The position numbers and the translations under genes are program-made. Positions 17,880 through 24,808 of a stretch of DNA of 37,842 bases are shown here, in pieces. The DNA is taken from contig JARLHR010000224.1 of NCBI GenBank assembly GCA_031292145.1, positions 1 through 37,842 of the forward strand, read 5' to 3'. The notes beneath the pieces are model-generated. The model was not told the DNA's origin. It made no database searches and worked only from the letters and a program-made list of their open reading frames with translations. Origin of the DNA: Clostridium sp. GTDB lineage: Bacteria; Bacillota; Clostridia; Clostridiales; Clostridiaceae. Every line of letters starts with the position of its first letter. The stretch's first letter is position 1.

Positions 17880-18542
17880 TTAGTATATTAATTTTTTAAT
17901 ACAATCAATTTTTTTCATATAACTGCCATCAGCACTGTTAAATAAAGAAGAAGTTCCTAAAACTAAAACATTTGCTCCCGCTGAAACAGTCAATGGTATG
18001 GTATTAGTATTTATATTTCCATCCACCTCAATAAGAAGGCTTGGATTATGTTTTAACGACATTCCTTTAATTTCCTTGATCTTATCAATAGTTTCATAAA
18101 TAAAACTTTGCCCTTCAAAACCTGGATCAACAGTCATAACAAGTATCATATCAACATACTTCAAAACATGTTGAACTATACAGACTGGTGTTGATGGGTT
18201 TATAGCTATTGATGCTTTCATCCCTAATTCTTTAATCCTTTTAATAGTTCTATGCATATTTTTAGTTCTTTCTACGTGTACAGAAACCATATCAACACCA
18301 ATTGAAGCTAGTATATCCAAGTATCTTTCAGGTTCCATAACTGCTAAATGTATATCTAGTGGAATTTTTGTTGCTCTTTTTATTGCTTTTATTAAATAAA
18401 AACCCATTGCTAAATTATCCACATATTGACCATCCATTACATCACAATGAAGCATATCTATACCACATTCTTCAAGATGTCTTAATTCTTTTTCAACATT
18501 AAGTGGATCTGCACACATAATTGACGGTGCTATTTTAATCAT
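17880..18542 (-). CDS. Ribulose-phosphate 3-epimerase family (possible hexulose-6-phosphate 3-epimerase)
   Basis: A 220-residue TIM-barrel protein of the Rpe/AlsE family: IAPSIMCADPLNVEKEL at the N-terminus, metal-binding CDVMDGQYV (His of the usual MDGHFV is Gln here), LDIHLAVMEPERY, and MTVDPGFEGQSFI with the catalytic Asp. Rpe normally has MDGHFVPN and DVHLMV, so the substitutions in the substrate loops suggest a different pentulose or hexulose phosphate, as in D-allulose-6-phosphate 3-epimerase. It lies between the aldolase and IIB genes of the PTS operon, so a 3-epimerisation that turns a 1-deoxyhexulose-6-phosphate into one the aldolase accepts would make sense; this is inference. A GGGAGTG site precedes the ATG. 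Confidence 0.85.
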   Translation of the reverse strand: MIKIAPSIMCADPLNVEKELRHLEECGIDMLHCDVMDGQYVDNLAMGFYLIKAIKRATKIPLDIHLAVMEPERYLDILASIGVDMVSVHVERTKNMHRTIKRIKELGMKASIAINPSTPVCIVQHVLKYVDMILVMTVDPGFEGQSFIYETIDKIKEIKGMSLKHNPSLLIEVDGNINTNTIPLTVSAGANVLVLGTSSLFNSADGSYMKKIDCIKKLIY

Positions 18543-18575
18543 ATGTTACACTCCCTAATTATTAGATTAGTTACT

Positions 18576-19247
18576 TTAGCTGTTAGTTTTTACGCCTTTA
18601 CCAAATACATTTTCCCAATCCTCTATGAATTTATCCACACTCCAATCAGTTAATGGATGTTCCATCATAGCTTTAGCTATATCTGGTGGAATAGTTACAC
18701 TATGAACACCAACTTTCATAAGTTCAATAACTTGTTGGGCATTTTTGAAGCTAGCTGCTAAAACTTTAGTATTAAATTTGTATCTATCAATTATTTCAAC
18801 TAAGTTTTTAACAGTACCTACACCATCTGCAGATATGTTATCCAATCTATTTACATATGGAGCTACATAATCAGCCCCTGCTTTTGCTGCTAAGAACCCT
18901 TGATGAGCTGTGAATATTGCTGTAGCAGTAATTTTAATTCCTTGTTTCTTTAGTTCTTTAATAGCTCTTAAGCCATCACTTGTCACAGGAATTTTTACAT
19001 ACATGTTCTTGCGAAGACTACTGATAAATAAAGCTTCTTCAAGTATTTCTTCAAATTTAGTGCTTAACACCTGAGCATGTATAGGGGTATCTTCTCCTAC
19101 TACTTCATCAATTTCTTTTATTAAATCTATAAATTTCTTCTTTTCTTTTGAAACGATGGTTGGATTAGTTGTAACTCCATCTATTGGTAATATGGTGTAT
19201 AATTTCTTTATTTCTTTTACATTGCCTGTATCTAATATTAATTGCAT
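18576..19247 (-). CDS. Fructose-6-phosphate aldolase (FSA/TalC family)
   Basis: A 223-residue class I aldolase that aligns with E. coli FsaA without gaps through residue 131. The Schiff-base Lys85 is in MYVKIPVTS. Gln59 (HAQVLS) is the residue that marks FSA rather than true transaldolase (Glu there), and Tyr131 (VAPYVNR) is the FSA general acid/base. FSA cleaves fructose-6-phosphate, and prefers 1-deoxy or dihydroxyacetone/hydroxyacetone donors, so it suits cleavage of 1-deoxyfructose-6-phosphate to glyceraldehyde-3-phosphate and hydroxyacetone. It often carries the label transaldolase, which the residues argue against. A GGAGGAAG site precedes the ATG; it sits 28 bases after the IIA gene. 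Confidence 0.9.
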   Translation of the reverse strand: MQLILDTGNVKEIKKLYTILPIDGVTTNPTIVSKEKKKFIDLIKEIDEVVGEDTPIHAQVLSTKFEEILEEALFISSLRKNMYVKIPVTSDGLRAIKELKKQGIKITATAIFTAHQGFLAAKAGADYVAPYVNRLDNISADGVGTVKNLVEIIDRYKFNTKVLAASFKNAQQVIELMKVGVHSVTIPPDIAKAMMEHPLTDWSVDKFIEDWENVFGKGVKTNS

Positions 19248-19275
19248 TCTTCTTCCTCCTCATTGTTAAATCTAT

Positions 19276-19728
19276 TTATATTACTGAATTTATTAAATCA
19301 ACTAGTTCTTCTTCATTTTCAATAGAATTTAGTGCATTATTAAAATCTTCATGTAATAGCTTTCTTGATATAGCAGCTAGAATTCTTAAATGTTCATTAC
19401 ACGAATCTCCATCTGAAGGAACTGCTAATAAAAATATTATTTTTACCGGTTCTTCATCTAAAGAATTCCATTCTATACCTTTTTTATATCTACCAAAAGC
19501 TACTGTTGGAATTTTAACTGCTGGTGACTTTCCATGAGGTATTGCAATACCCAACCCTATTCCTGTAGTGCTCTGTTCCTCTCTATTAAAAACTTCTTCA
19601 ACATACTCATCATAATTTAAAAGTCTTCCTTCAGATTCAATTAATTTAGCTAGTTCAATAATCGCTTCATCTCTTGTTGAAGAGTTCAAGTTTAGCTTTA
19701 TGAGATTTTTATTTAATAAGTCTTTCAT
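19276..19728 (-). CDS. PTS fructose-subfamily subunit IIA
   Basis: A 150-residue EIIA type-2 domain. The phospho-acceptor His65 lies in GLGIAIPHGKSP, with EWNSLDEEPVKIIFLLAVP downstream as in fructose/mannitol IIA. It is the first gene of the five-gene PTS operon (IIA, FSA, epimerase, IIB, IIC). The ATG is preceded by GAGGAGAGGGG. It takes phosphate from HPr and hands it to IIB; the C-terminal IIA-like domain of the PRD regulator is its paralog. Confidence 0.92.
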   Translation of the reverse strand: MKDLLNKNLIKLNLNSSTRDEAIIELAKLIESEGRLLNYDEYVEEVFNREEQSTTGIGLGIAIPHGKSPAVKIPTVAFGRYKKGIEWNSLDEEPVKIIFLLAVPSDGDSCNEHLRILAAISRKLLHEDFNNALNSIENEEELVDLINSVI

Positions 19729-19740
19729 TTTCCCCTCTCC

Positions 19741-20035
19741 TCACTATAATTATTTTAATCCTTTACATTAAAGTGTTGCACTGTTCTAAGATTTTCTTAA
19801 TAGTTTATACATTCATTGGTATATTGATACGCTAAAGATTTCTATGCAATTTATTATTGTTTTTTATTACTTCATCAACTCCATCTTATTTTGTTATTAT
19901 TTAAATTGCTGAACCTTATGTCATTATAATAGCATGTAACATGTCTAAAACCAACAAAACAAAAGTAATTAATATTTCCACATTATTGTGGCAATATTGA
20001 AAATCCATTTATTTCTTTTGTATTATTCTATATTA
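19741..20035 (-). promoter_or_regulatory. Control region of the PTS operon
   Basis: About 295 non-coding bases lie between the divergent IIA gene and the UPF0303 promoter. On the minus strand a TATAAT (19928-19923) is the best -10, without a good -35, as expected for an activator-dependent promoter. The 11-base palindrome CATGTAACATG (19933-19943) lies just upstream of that -10. No catabolite-response element matching the consensus was found by eye. Confidence 0.4.
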
Positions 20036-20064
20036 TTGTCTATTTCTTAATCTTGTTCTATAAT
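20036..20064 (+). promoter_or_regulatory. Promoter of the UPF0303 gene with shared regulatory motif
   Basis: TTGTCT (20036-20041) and TATAAT (20059-20064) are separated by exactly 17 bases. The motif CTTAATCTTGTTCTATA (20046-20062) fills the spacer and the -10; it also occurs twice upstream of the SDR-pflD operon. Confidence 0.65.
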
Positions 20065-20108
20065 ATAATAAAAGACTTTTAAATAACGAAAATTTGTGGA
20101 GGTTTGTT

Positions 20109-20579
20109 ATGAATAATTTAGAAACACAGTTAAATGAAATTGAAAAACAAGAAAAAGAACTCCAATTTACCAAATTCAATAATTCTATCGCTTTAGATCT
20201 TGGACTTATGCTTGTTGAAAACGGGAAAAAACCAAATAAACCAATTTCAATAGATATAACCAAGAATAGTCACCAGCTGTTTCATTATTCCTTTGAAGGA
20301 AGCTCACCAGATAATGATGAATGGATAAAAAGAAAAAATAATGTAGTTAATAGATTTTATAGAAGTTCCCTATATGTTGGCTTAAAATTAAAGATTGCAA
20401 ATAAATCTATTGAGGAAAAATATCTTTTATCTCCATTAGAATATGCCCCTTATGGAGGTGCATTTCCAATAATTGTTGAAAATGTAGGGGTAATAGGTAC
20501 TATAACAGTATCAGGTTTAAGTCAAGAAGAGGATCATAATTTGGTAACAGAGACTATAGGAAAATACCTAAAACTTTGA
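20109..20579 (+). CDS. UPF0303 / heme-degrading-domain (GlcG/HbpS-like) protein
   Basis: A 156-residue protein of the UPF0303 group, a branch of the GlcG/HbpS-like heme-degrading domain family (PF03928). Conserved stretches are SPDNDEWIKRKNNVVNRF, SSLYVGLKL, APYGGAFPI and GTITVSGLSQEEDH. The frame is open five codons upstream, but ATG 20109 follows GGAGG (20098-20102). The family is often found near sugar or polyol catabolic operons, but its biochemical role is not settled. It is divergent from the PTS operon, and its promoter carries the same motif as the SDR-pflD control region, so it is probably part of the same regulon. Confidence 0.85.
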   Translation: MNNLETQLNEIEKQEKELQFTKFNNSIALDLGLMLVENGKKPNKPISIDITKNSHQLFHYSFEGSSPDNDEWIKRKNNVVNRFYRSSLYVGLKLKIANKSIEEKYLLSPLEYAPYGGAFPIIVENVGVIGTITVSGLSQEEDHNLVTETIGKYLKL

Positions 20580-20711
20580 TTATAAATTCAACATATTAAT
20601 AGCTACTTAAGTATTTCATAAAAAACATATAGATGCTAAATACTTATAAAATGTGATATATTGTATATAACTATTGAATTTATTTTATTATAATTATGAC
20701 TGATTTTTATG

Positions 20712-20766
20712 AAGTTCAACTAAATTCAGATGTAGTTTTATACTCCAGCTGAATTTAGTTGAACTT
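20712..20766. repeat. 18-bp perfect inverted repeat
   Basis: AAGTTCAACTAAATTCAG at 20712-20729 is exactly complementary to CTGAATTTAGTTGAACTT at 20749-20766, with a 19-base loop. No T tract follows on the plus strand, so a simple terminator for the UPF0303 gene is doubtful. It directly abuts the GC-rich patch at 20775-20860 and may be one part of the same element. Confidence 0.7.
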
Positions 20767-20774
20767 ATACCATT

Positions 20775-20860
20775 AGGGGGCACAATGTCCAGGAGCGCGC
20801 AGCCGTTATCTCCTACTTGAAGAAGCGGGAGTGTTACGGATGTCAGCTATCGGATAAATA
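20775..20860 (+). other. GC-rich structured patch, possible IS200/IS605-type end or its RNA
   Basis: About 85 bases with much higher GC than the surroundings. A hairpin can be drawn at 20803-20839: CCGT/ACGG outside, CTCC/GGAG in the middle and CTT/AAG inside, around ACTTGAAGAAGCGGGAG. Similar hairpins with a CTTGAAGAAG core occur, to my recollection, at right ends of clostridial IS200/IS605-family elements next to tnpB, where they form part of the guide RNA. No tnpA or tnpB is present here, so this would be a remnant or a non-autonomous copy. The base composition and structure are seen; the family link is inference. Confidence 0.4.
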
Positions 20861-20893
20861 TTAATGTCATACTATCTGGAAAGGAGTATTCAA

Positions 20894-21655
20894 TTGTTTG
20901 CTGAAGAGAGATTACAAGAAATCATTAAAATACTTAAATTAGAAGGAAAACTTAAAGTTAAAGATATTAGTACAAAATTTAATGTAACTGAAGATTGTAT
21001 ACGAAAAGATTTAAAAAACTTAGAAAAACAAGGTCATTTAAAAAGAACATATGGTGGTGCTGTTCAAATAAGAGAATCTGCCCACGAGCAAGATATTGTT
21101 TTAAGAAAGGAAGTTAATATATCAACTAAGACTACTATAGCAAAAAAAGCCTTTCAGATTATTGAAAACCGTGAAACTATTTTTTTAGACATTTCTACAA
21201 CTAATATAATACTAGCAAAACTTCTATCAGAAAGTACCAAAAACTTAACAGTTGTTACAAATATGCCTGAAATTATTAACATACTTTCTAATAAAAACAA
21301 TATAACTGTAATATGTCCTGGGGGAGTATTAAATAAAAATATTGGTGGCTTTGCTGGTGCTTCAACCATCGATTTTATTTCCAGGTATAAATTTGATAAA
21401 ACCTTTATAGGAAGTTGTGGCATTGATGTTTTTGATAGAAATATTACGACCTTTGATATAGAAGATGGAATCACAAAAAAAGCTATTATTCAATCTAGCA
21501 AGAAAAATTATATAGTTATGGAAAAACATAAATTTAATTATGATGGAAATTACAAATTTGCAACCTTAGATGATGTCAACTGTATAATAACAGATAGTAT
21601 ACCAACAGATGAGATAAAGAATATTATAGAAGAATTAAATATTGAATTAATTTAA
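20894..21655 (+). CDS. DeoR-family transcriptional regulator
   Basis: A 253-residue regulator with an N-terminal DeoR HTH (AEERLQEIIKILKLEGKLKVKDISTKFNV in segments, then EDCIRKDLKNLEKQG) and a C-terminal sugar-phosphate sensing DeoRC domain (LDISTTNIILAKLL, VVTNMPEI, GSCGIDVFD). The frame opens at 20864, but the TTG at 20894 follows AAAGGAG by a normal distance and gives the usual MFAEERLQ start, so it is chosen. It stands alone, downstream of a GC-rich patch that may be an insertion remnant. Its target may be sugar-phosphate catabolic genes in this window or elsewhere. The 3' end runs into a family A palindrome. Confidence 0.9.
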   Translation: MFAEERLQEIIKILKLEGKLKVKDISTKFNVTEDCIRKDLKNLEKQGHLKRTYGGAVQIRESAHEQDIVLRKEVNISTKTTIAKKAFQIIENRETIFLDISTTNIILAKLLSESTKNLTVVTNMPEIINILSNKNNITVICPGGVLNKNIGGFAGASTIDFISRYKFDKTFIGSCGIDVFDRNITTFDIEDGITKKAIIQSSKKNYIVMEKHKFNYDGNYKFATLDDVNCIITDSIPTDEIKNIIEELNIELI

Positions 21656-21677
21656 TATCTATAGTAAACAATATGTA

Positions 21678-21796
21678 TCCTAGACTTATGTTGTAACCAA
21701 CCGAAATTAGATACATCTGTGTTCCATAGTACTATGAAAATTTCACACAGATGTATCTAATTTCTTTGTTTATATATACACTTGAGTATAGTAAAT
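21678..21796. repeat. Family A palindromic element, copy 1 (short form)
   Basis: GAAATTAGATACATCTGTGT (21703-21722) is exactly complementary to 21745-21764, with a 22-base loop containing ACTATGAAAATTTC. It begins with CCTAGACTTATGTTG and ends with GTATAGTAAA, as in copies 2 and 3, but lacks their inner arms. It lies between the convergent DeoR gene and the fragment at 21770. Confidence 0.8.
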
Positions 21797-22066
21797 ATAA
21801 GGATACTCCTTTTCAAAAGCTTTAATTCTATCTGAGTTAAATTTATCAACTGCATCAAGATTTGTTTTTATTTCCTTTGCTGTAGGTGTATTTGCAGAGT
21901 TTCTTACTTCAAGAAGCTTTCCTTCTAACCAGCCATTTACATTTTCAGGAACAGTCTTAGTTTCTTCTGCTCTACTATTAATAAGTTCAGTTCTAATAGT
22001 TTCTCTAAATTGCAAAAAGTCTGTTGTACTTAAAACCGCATTCCAATGATAACAATAGGTAAAATA
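21770..22066 (-). pseudogene. C-terminal fragment of an unrecognised protein
   Basis: The minus-strand frame is open from just after a TAG (22067-22069) to a TAA at 21770-21772, about 98 codons. No ATG with a ribosome binding site starts it; the only early start is a TTG at 22015 without a site. The composition is protein-like (WNAVLSTTDFLQFRETIR, then NVNGWLEGKLLEVRNS and FEKEYPYIYY), and the reading continues sensibly upstream of that TTG, so it looks like the tail of a longer lost gene. I do not recognise the family. Its last codons lie inside the family A palindrome. Confidence 0.45.
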
Positions 22067-22192
22067 CTAATTAATAATTTCATTCTAAACGTTAATTAAT
22101 TTAAATAATGTAAATACCTCCCGCATTTCGACTTATTCTAAAAATTCTTATTTTTATGAATTTTATATTTTAAATATCTTTGTATTCTTATA

Positions 22193-22222
22193 TTGTAAAG
22201 TTTATACAGGTATTGTTATAAT
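22193..22222 (+). promoter_or_regulatory. Promoter of the MocR-type regulator
   Basis: TTGTAA (22193-22198) and TATAAT (22217-22222) are 18 bases apart, about 40 bases before the TTG start. AGAGAGGTG (22244-22252) serves as ribosome binding site. Confidence 0.55.
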
Positions 22223-22261
22223 ACTTATGGATAATACCCTTAAGAGAGAGGTGTTTTAGCA

Positions 22262-23767
22262 TTGATATTTTCTAATCTCGTTATAAATAAAGATGACCCT
22301 ATTTACATTCAAATAGAAAATCACATTAAACAAGGAATTAAAAATGGGGAATTAAAAAAAGAAAGTAAGCTTCCTTCCACAAGAGAAGTGAGTAAGTTTT
22401 TAAATATAAGTAGAAATTCCGTTATCTCTGCTTACGAAGAGCTTGAGAGCCTGGGGATAATAGTTACCAAAAGAGGGATAGGTACTTTTATTTCAATAGA
22501 AGGTGAACATGAAAGTTATGAATATAATGTAGATTATCTGAAAGAAATTAATACATATGGAGATGCTTTGAAAAAATTTGATATTATAAAAAGCGAACTT
22601 CCTTACAAAAAAGGAATGATATCTTTTAACTCTATTTCTCCAGAAAGCCACCTTTTTAATCTTGACGATTTTAAAAGATCTCTTTTAGATGCATGGAATT
22701 ATGAAGAGGCAAATCTATTAAATTATGGTTATGCCAAAGGTTATAAGCCTTTAATTGATTACTTTTTTAAATATATGGAAGAAAAACAAGTAATCACTAT
22801 TAACAAAGATATTTTAATTACAAATGGCTTTACAGAAGCATTCGATATAGTTATAAGTACTTTGACTAATAAAGGCGATATAATTTTATGTGAAGAACCA
22901 ACCCACAATACCGCCTTAAAAATCATGAAAGCTTATGGCCTTAAAATTGTTCAAGTAAAGATGGATAAAGAAGGCTTAGATTTAAAATCTCTTGAAGAAG
23001 CCTTAAATAACTATAATCCTAAGTTTGGATATTTAATACCTTCATATAATAACCCAACTGGAATTGTTACTAAGACTGAACGGAGAAAGGAAATATATAA
23101 ACTCTTCAGAAAATATTCTGTTCCTATAATAGAAGATGGTTTTAACGAAGAATTATTATATTCTAGTTCACCTATTGATCCTATAGCTTCATTATGTGGA
23201 AGCGGCAATGGAGTCATATATATAGGAAGTCTATCTAAAATATTGTTTCCTGGTCTTCGAATTGGCTGGATATTTGGAGATGAAAAACTTATTGATGTCT
23301 TGGAAAGTGTAAAACGTGGTAAAAACATTCATTCTTCCTTCTTAGATCAAAGTACTTTTTATTATTATTTAAAAAGTGGTGCCTTTAACAGATATGTTAA
23401 GAATGTACGGAAATATTACCGAGATAAATACACCCTTGTTATGAATATGGTTAAAAAATATATTCCTTATGAGTATATAACTGGTGAAGGTGGTCTTCAT
23501 ATTTTTATAAAGCTTAAAAATAACTTAAATGCAAGAAAGCTTTTAGAATTATGCTACAAAGATAATATACTATTTATGCCTGGTGATATTTTTTTCGAAA
23601 ATCTCAGCATTGATTTAAATACCCTTAATACTGCTATCTGTGATCAAAATAAACACTGCAAAAAGGGTGAGGATACCTTTAGAATAGGCTTTGGAAGAGT
23701 AAGTAATGAAGATATAGAAAAAGGAATTAAAATAATAGGAAAAAACATACATCTACTAGAAAGATAA
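22262..23767 (+). CDS. MocR/PdxR-type GntR regulator with aminotransferase-like domain
   Basis: A 501-residue protein with an N-terminal GntR winged helix (about 10-80: DPIYIQIENHIKQGI, LPSTREVSKFLNISRNSV, RGIGTFIS) fused to a fold-type I aminotransferase domain. The PLP Lys326 is in GSLSKILFPGLRIGW, with YNNPTG (about 262-267) and EDGFNEE (about 291-297) upstream. Such proteins sense PLP or an amino acid-PLP adduct and control pyridoxal, GABA, taurine or ectoine genes. No pdxS/pdxT or obvious amino-acid gene lies next to it, so the target is unknown. The start is a TTG, supported by AGAGAGGTG about 10 bases upstream. Confidence 0.92.
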   Translation: MIFSNLVINKDDPIYIQIENHIKQGIKNGELKKESKLPSTREVSKFLNISRNSVISAYEELESLGIIVTKRGIGTFISIEGEHESYEYNVDYLKEINTYGDALKKFDIIKSELPYKKGMISFNSISPESHLFNLDDFKRSLLDAWNYEEANLLNYGYAKGYKPLIDYFFKYMEEKQVITINKDILITNGFTEAFDIVISTLTNKGDIILCEEPTHNTALKIMKAYGLKIVQVKMDKEGLDLKSLEEALNNYNPKFGYLIPSYNNPTGIVTKTERRKEIYKLFRKYSVPIIEDGFNEELLYSSSPIDPIASLCGSGNGVIYIGSLSKILFPGLRIGWIFGDEKLIDVLESVKRGKNIHSSFLDQSTFYYYLKSGAFNRYVKNVRKYYRDKYTLVMNMVKKYIPYEYITGEGGLHIFIKLKNNLNARKLLELCYKDNILFMPGDIFFENLSIDLNTLNTAICDQNKHCKKGEDTFRIGFGRVSNEDIEKGIKIIGKNIHLLER

Positions 23768-23773
23768 ATTCTA

Positions 23774-23810
23774 AAAAGCACTGATCACCAAATGCGGTCA
23801 GTGCTAGTTT
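23774..23810 (+). terminator. Terminator-like hairpin after the MocR gene
   Basis: AGCACTGA (23776-23783, allowing for the A-run before it) pairs with TCAGTGCT (23797-23804). Only a weak T stretch follows, so it may terminate inefficiently. Confidence 0.5.
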
Positions 23811-23874
23811 AGGCTGAAAAACCAGTATATACTTAATTTGAATTTTTCTTCTGCAATGTCATTAAATTCTTTAT

Positions 23875-24040
23875 CTAAGGCACATGAAATAAAATAACAA
23901 GTCCAAAATGCCATGATTATTTTTCATCAGGCAAGGAAGCAGATTGGTCTCATAGCGGGCCTATTAGGGCAATCTGCTGACGCAGCATGATGGAAAATAG
24001 GCTTGGCAGATGGACTTGTTATTTTTTTGAATGTGCCTAA
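23875..24040. repeat. Family B palindromic element, long copy
   Basis: The left arm (23879-23905, from GGCACATGAAA to AACAAGTCCA) pairs with the right arm (24011-24037, TGGACTTGTT to GAATGTGCC) over 27 bases with three mismatches. Inside, GCCATGATTATTTTTCATCA pairs imperfectly with TGATGGAAAATAGGCTTGGC, and AGCAGATTG pairs with CAATCTGCT around a GC-rich loop. The right arm is base-for-base complementary to the left arm of the copy at 34089-34115. No reading frame of note lies inside. Confidence 0.8.
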
Positions 24041-24076
24041 ATACTTAGACACTTAAATTTTATGATTCTTTACACA

Positions 24077-24135
24077 ATAAAAAGCCAGTAAAGCAATTAT
24101 ATCAATAAAATACAAATTGTTCTACTAGCCTTTTA
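24077..24135 (-). terminator. Terminator of the spore protein gene
   Basis: On the minus strand AAAAGGCTAGTAGAACAATT pairs imperfectly with AATTGCTTTACTGGCTTTTT, ending in a T run. It lies 70 bases after the stop of the SASP gene. A smaller hairpin (ACCGTA/TACGGT, 24140-24162) lies in between. Confidence 0.55.
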
Positions 24136-24202
24136 TTAACCGTAAGGAAGGAGTCTACGGTATTTGGAGAAATGGTTACCTACATCCTTAGCTTACTAAT
24201 TA

Positions 24203-24409
24203 TTATAAGCCTTGTTCGTAGCTTTGTATCATGTGTTTTACCATGTTACCGCCAACGCTACCATTTTGTCTTGAAGAAAGGTTCCCTTTATCTTGATTTT
24301 CATAGTCTTGTAATCCAACTTCTGAAGCAACCTCAGTTTTTAATCTGTTTAAACCTGCCTTTGCTTCTGGTATTAATGTTCTGTTTCTTCCACTATTGTT
24401 TGAAGACAT
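24203..24409 (-). CDS. Alpha/beta-type small acid-soluble spore protein
   Basis: A 68-residue protein with the full alpha/beta SASP pattern: NRTLIPEAKAGLNRLKTEVA at the N-terminal half, the germination protease cleavage region KTEVASEVGL (E-V-A at the cut site) and the second conserved block GGNMVKHMIQSYEQ. These proteins coat and protect DNA in dormant spores and are degraded at germination. A GGGAGG site precedes the ATG. Expression is normally from a forespore sigma-G promoter; I could not point to one with confidence. It is a single-gene unit and marks the organism as a spore former. Confidence 0.95.
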   Translation of the reverse strand: MSSNNSGRNRTLIPEAKAGLNRLKTEVASEVGLQDYENQDKGNLSSRQNGSVGGNMVKHMIQSYEQGL

Positions 24410-24808
24410 AAATATTACCTCCCTTAATAATATAAATTTTGCTTGGCAGTAATATATTAACCACTATTACAAATTATAATCTATTAAAATATTAGTAAAA
24501 GTAACATCCTCCACTTCCATTGCATAACTTTAGATACTTTTCCTAGTTTATCTATGCATTAGTTATTTTTTCTAAAATTAAATATTCCGTATATTTATAA
24601 TATAATATTTCATCTTAAAGAGTAATATATGTTTTCTATTTTAAATAATATAATAATAAGATTATTTTTTAATAAAGTATATATGTTGTAATTTAAAATT
24701 CACATTATTAAAAAATAAATAAAAAGAATTTCCACAATATTTTTAACTATAATTGTAAATTGCACTATATATTAATTAAACTATTAAGAAAGATAAGGTG
24801 ATACTTGA
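24410..24808. other. AT-rich intergenic region, no gene seen
   Basis: About 400 bases between the divergent SASP and GH3 genes. The sequence is nearly all A and T with long runs. It must hold both promoters, but none could be fixed by eye. TTAATATATTA near 24452-24462 is a small palindrome of unknown meaning. Confidence 0.4.

Noticed and set aside
24172-24411. Plus-strand open frame opposite the spore protein
   Set aside because: The minus strand encodes a textbook alpha/beta SASP with a ribosome binding site; the plus frame has neither family likeness nor a site.
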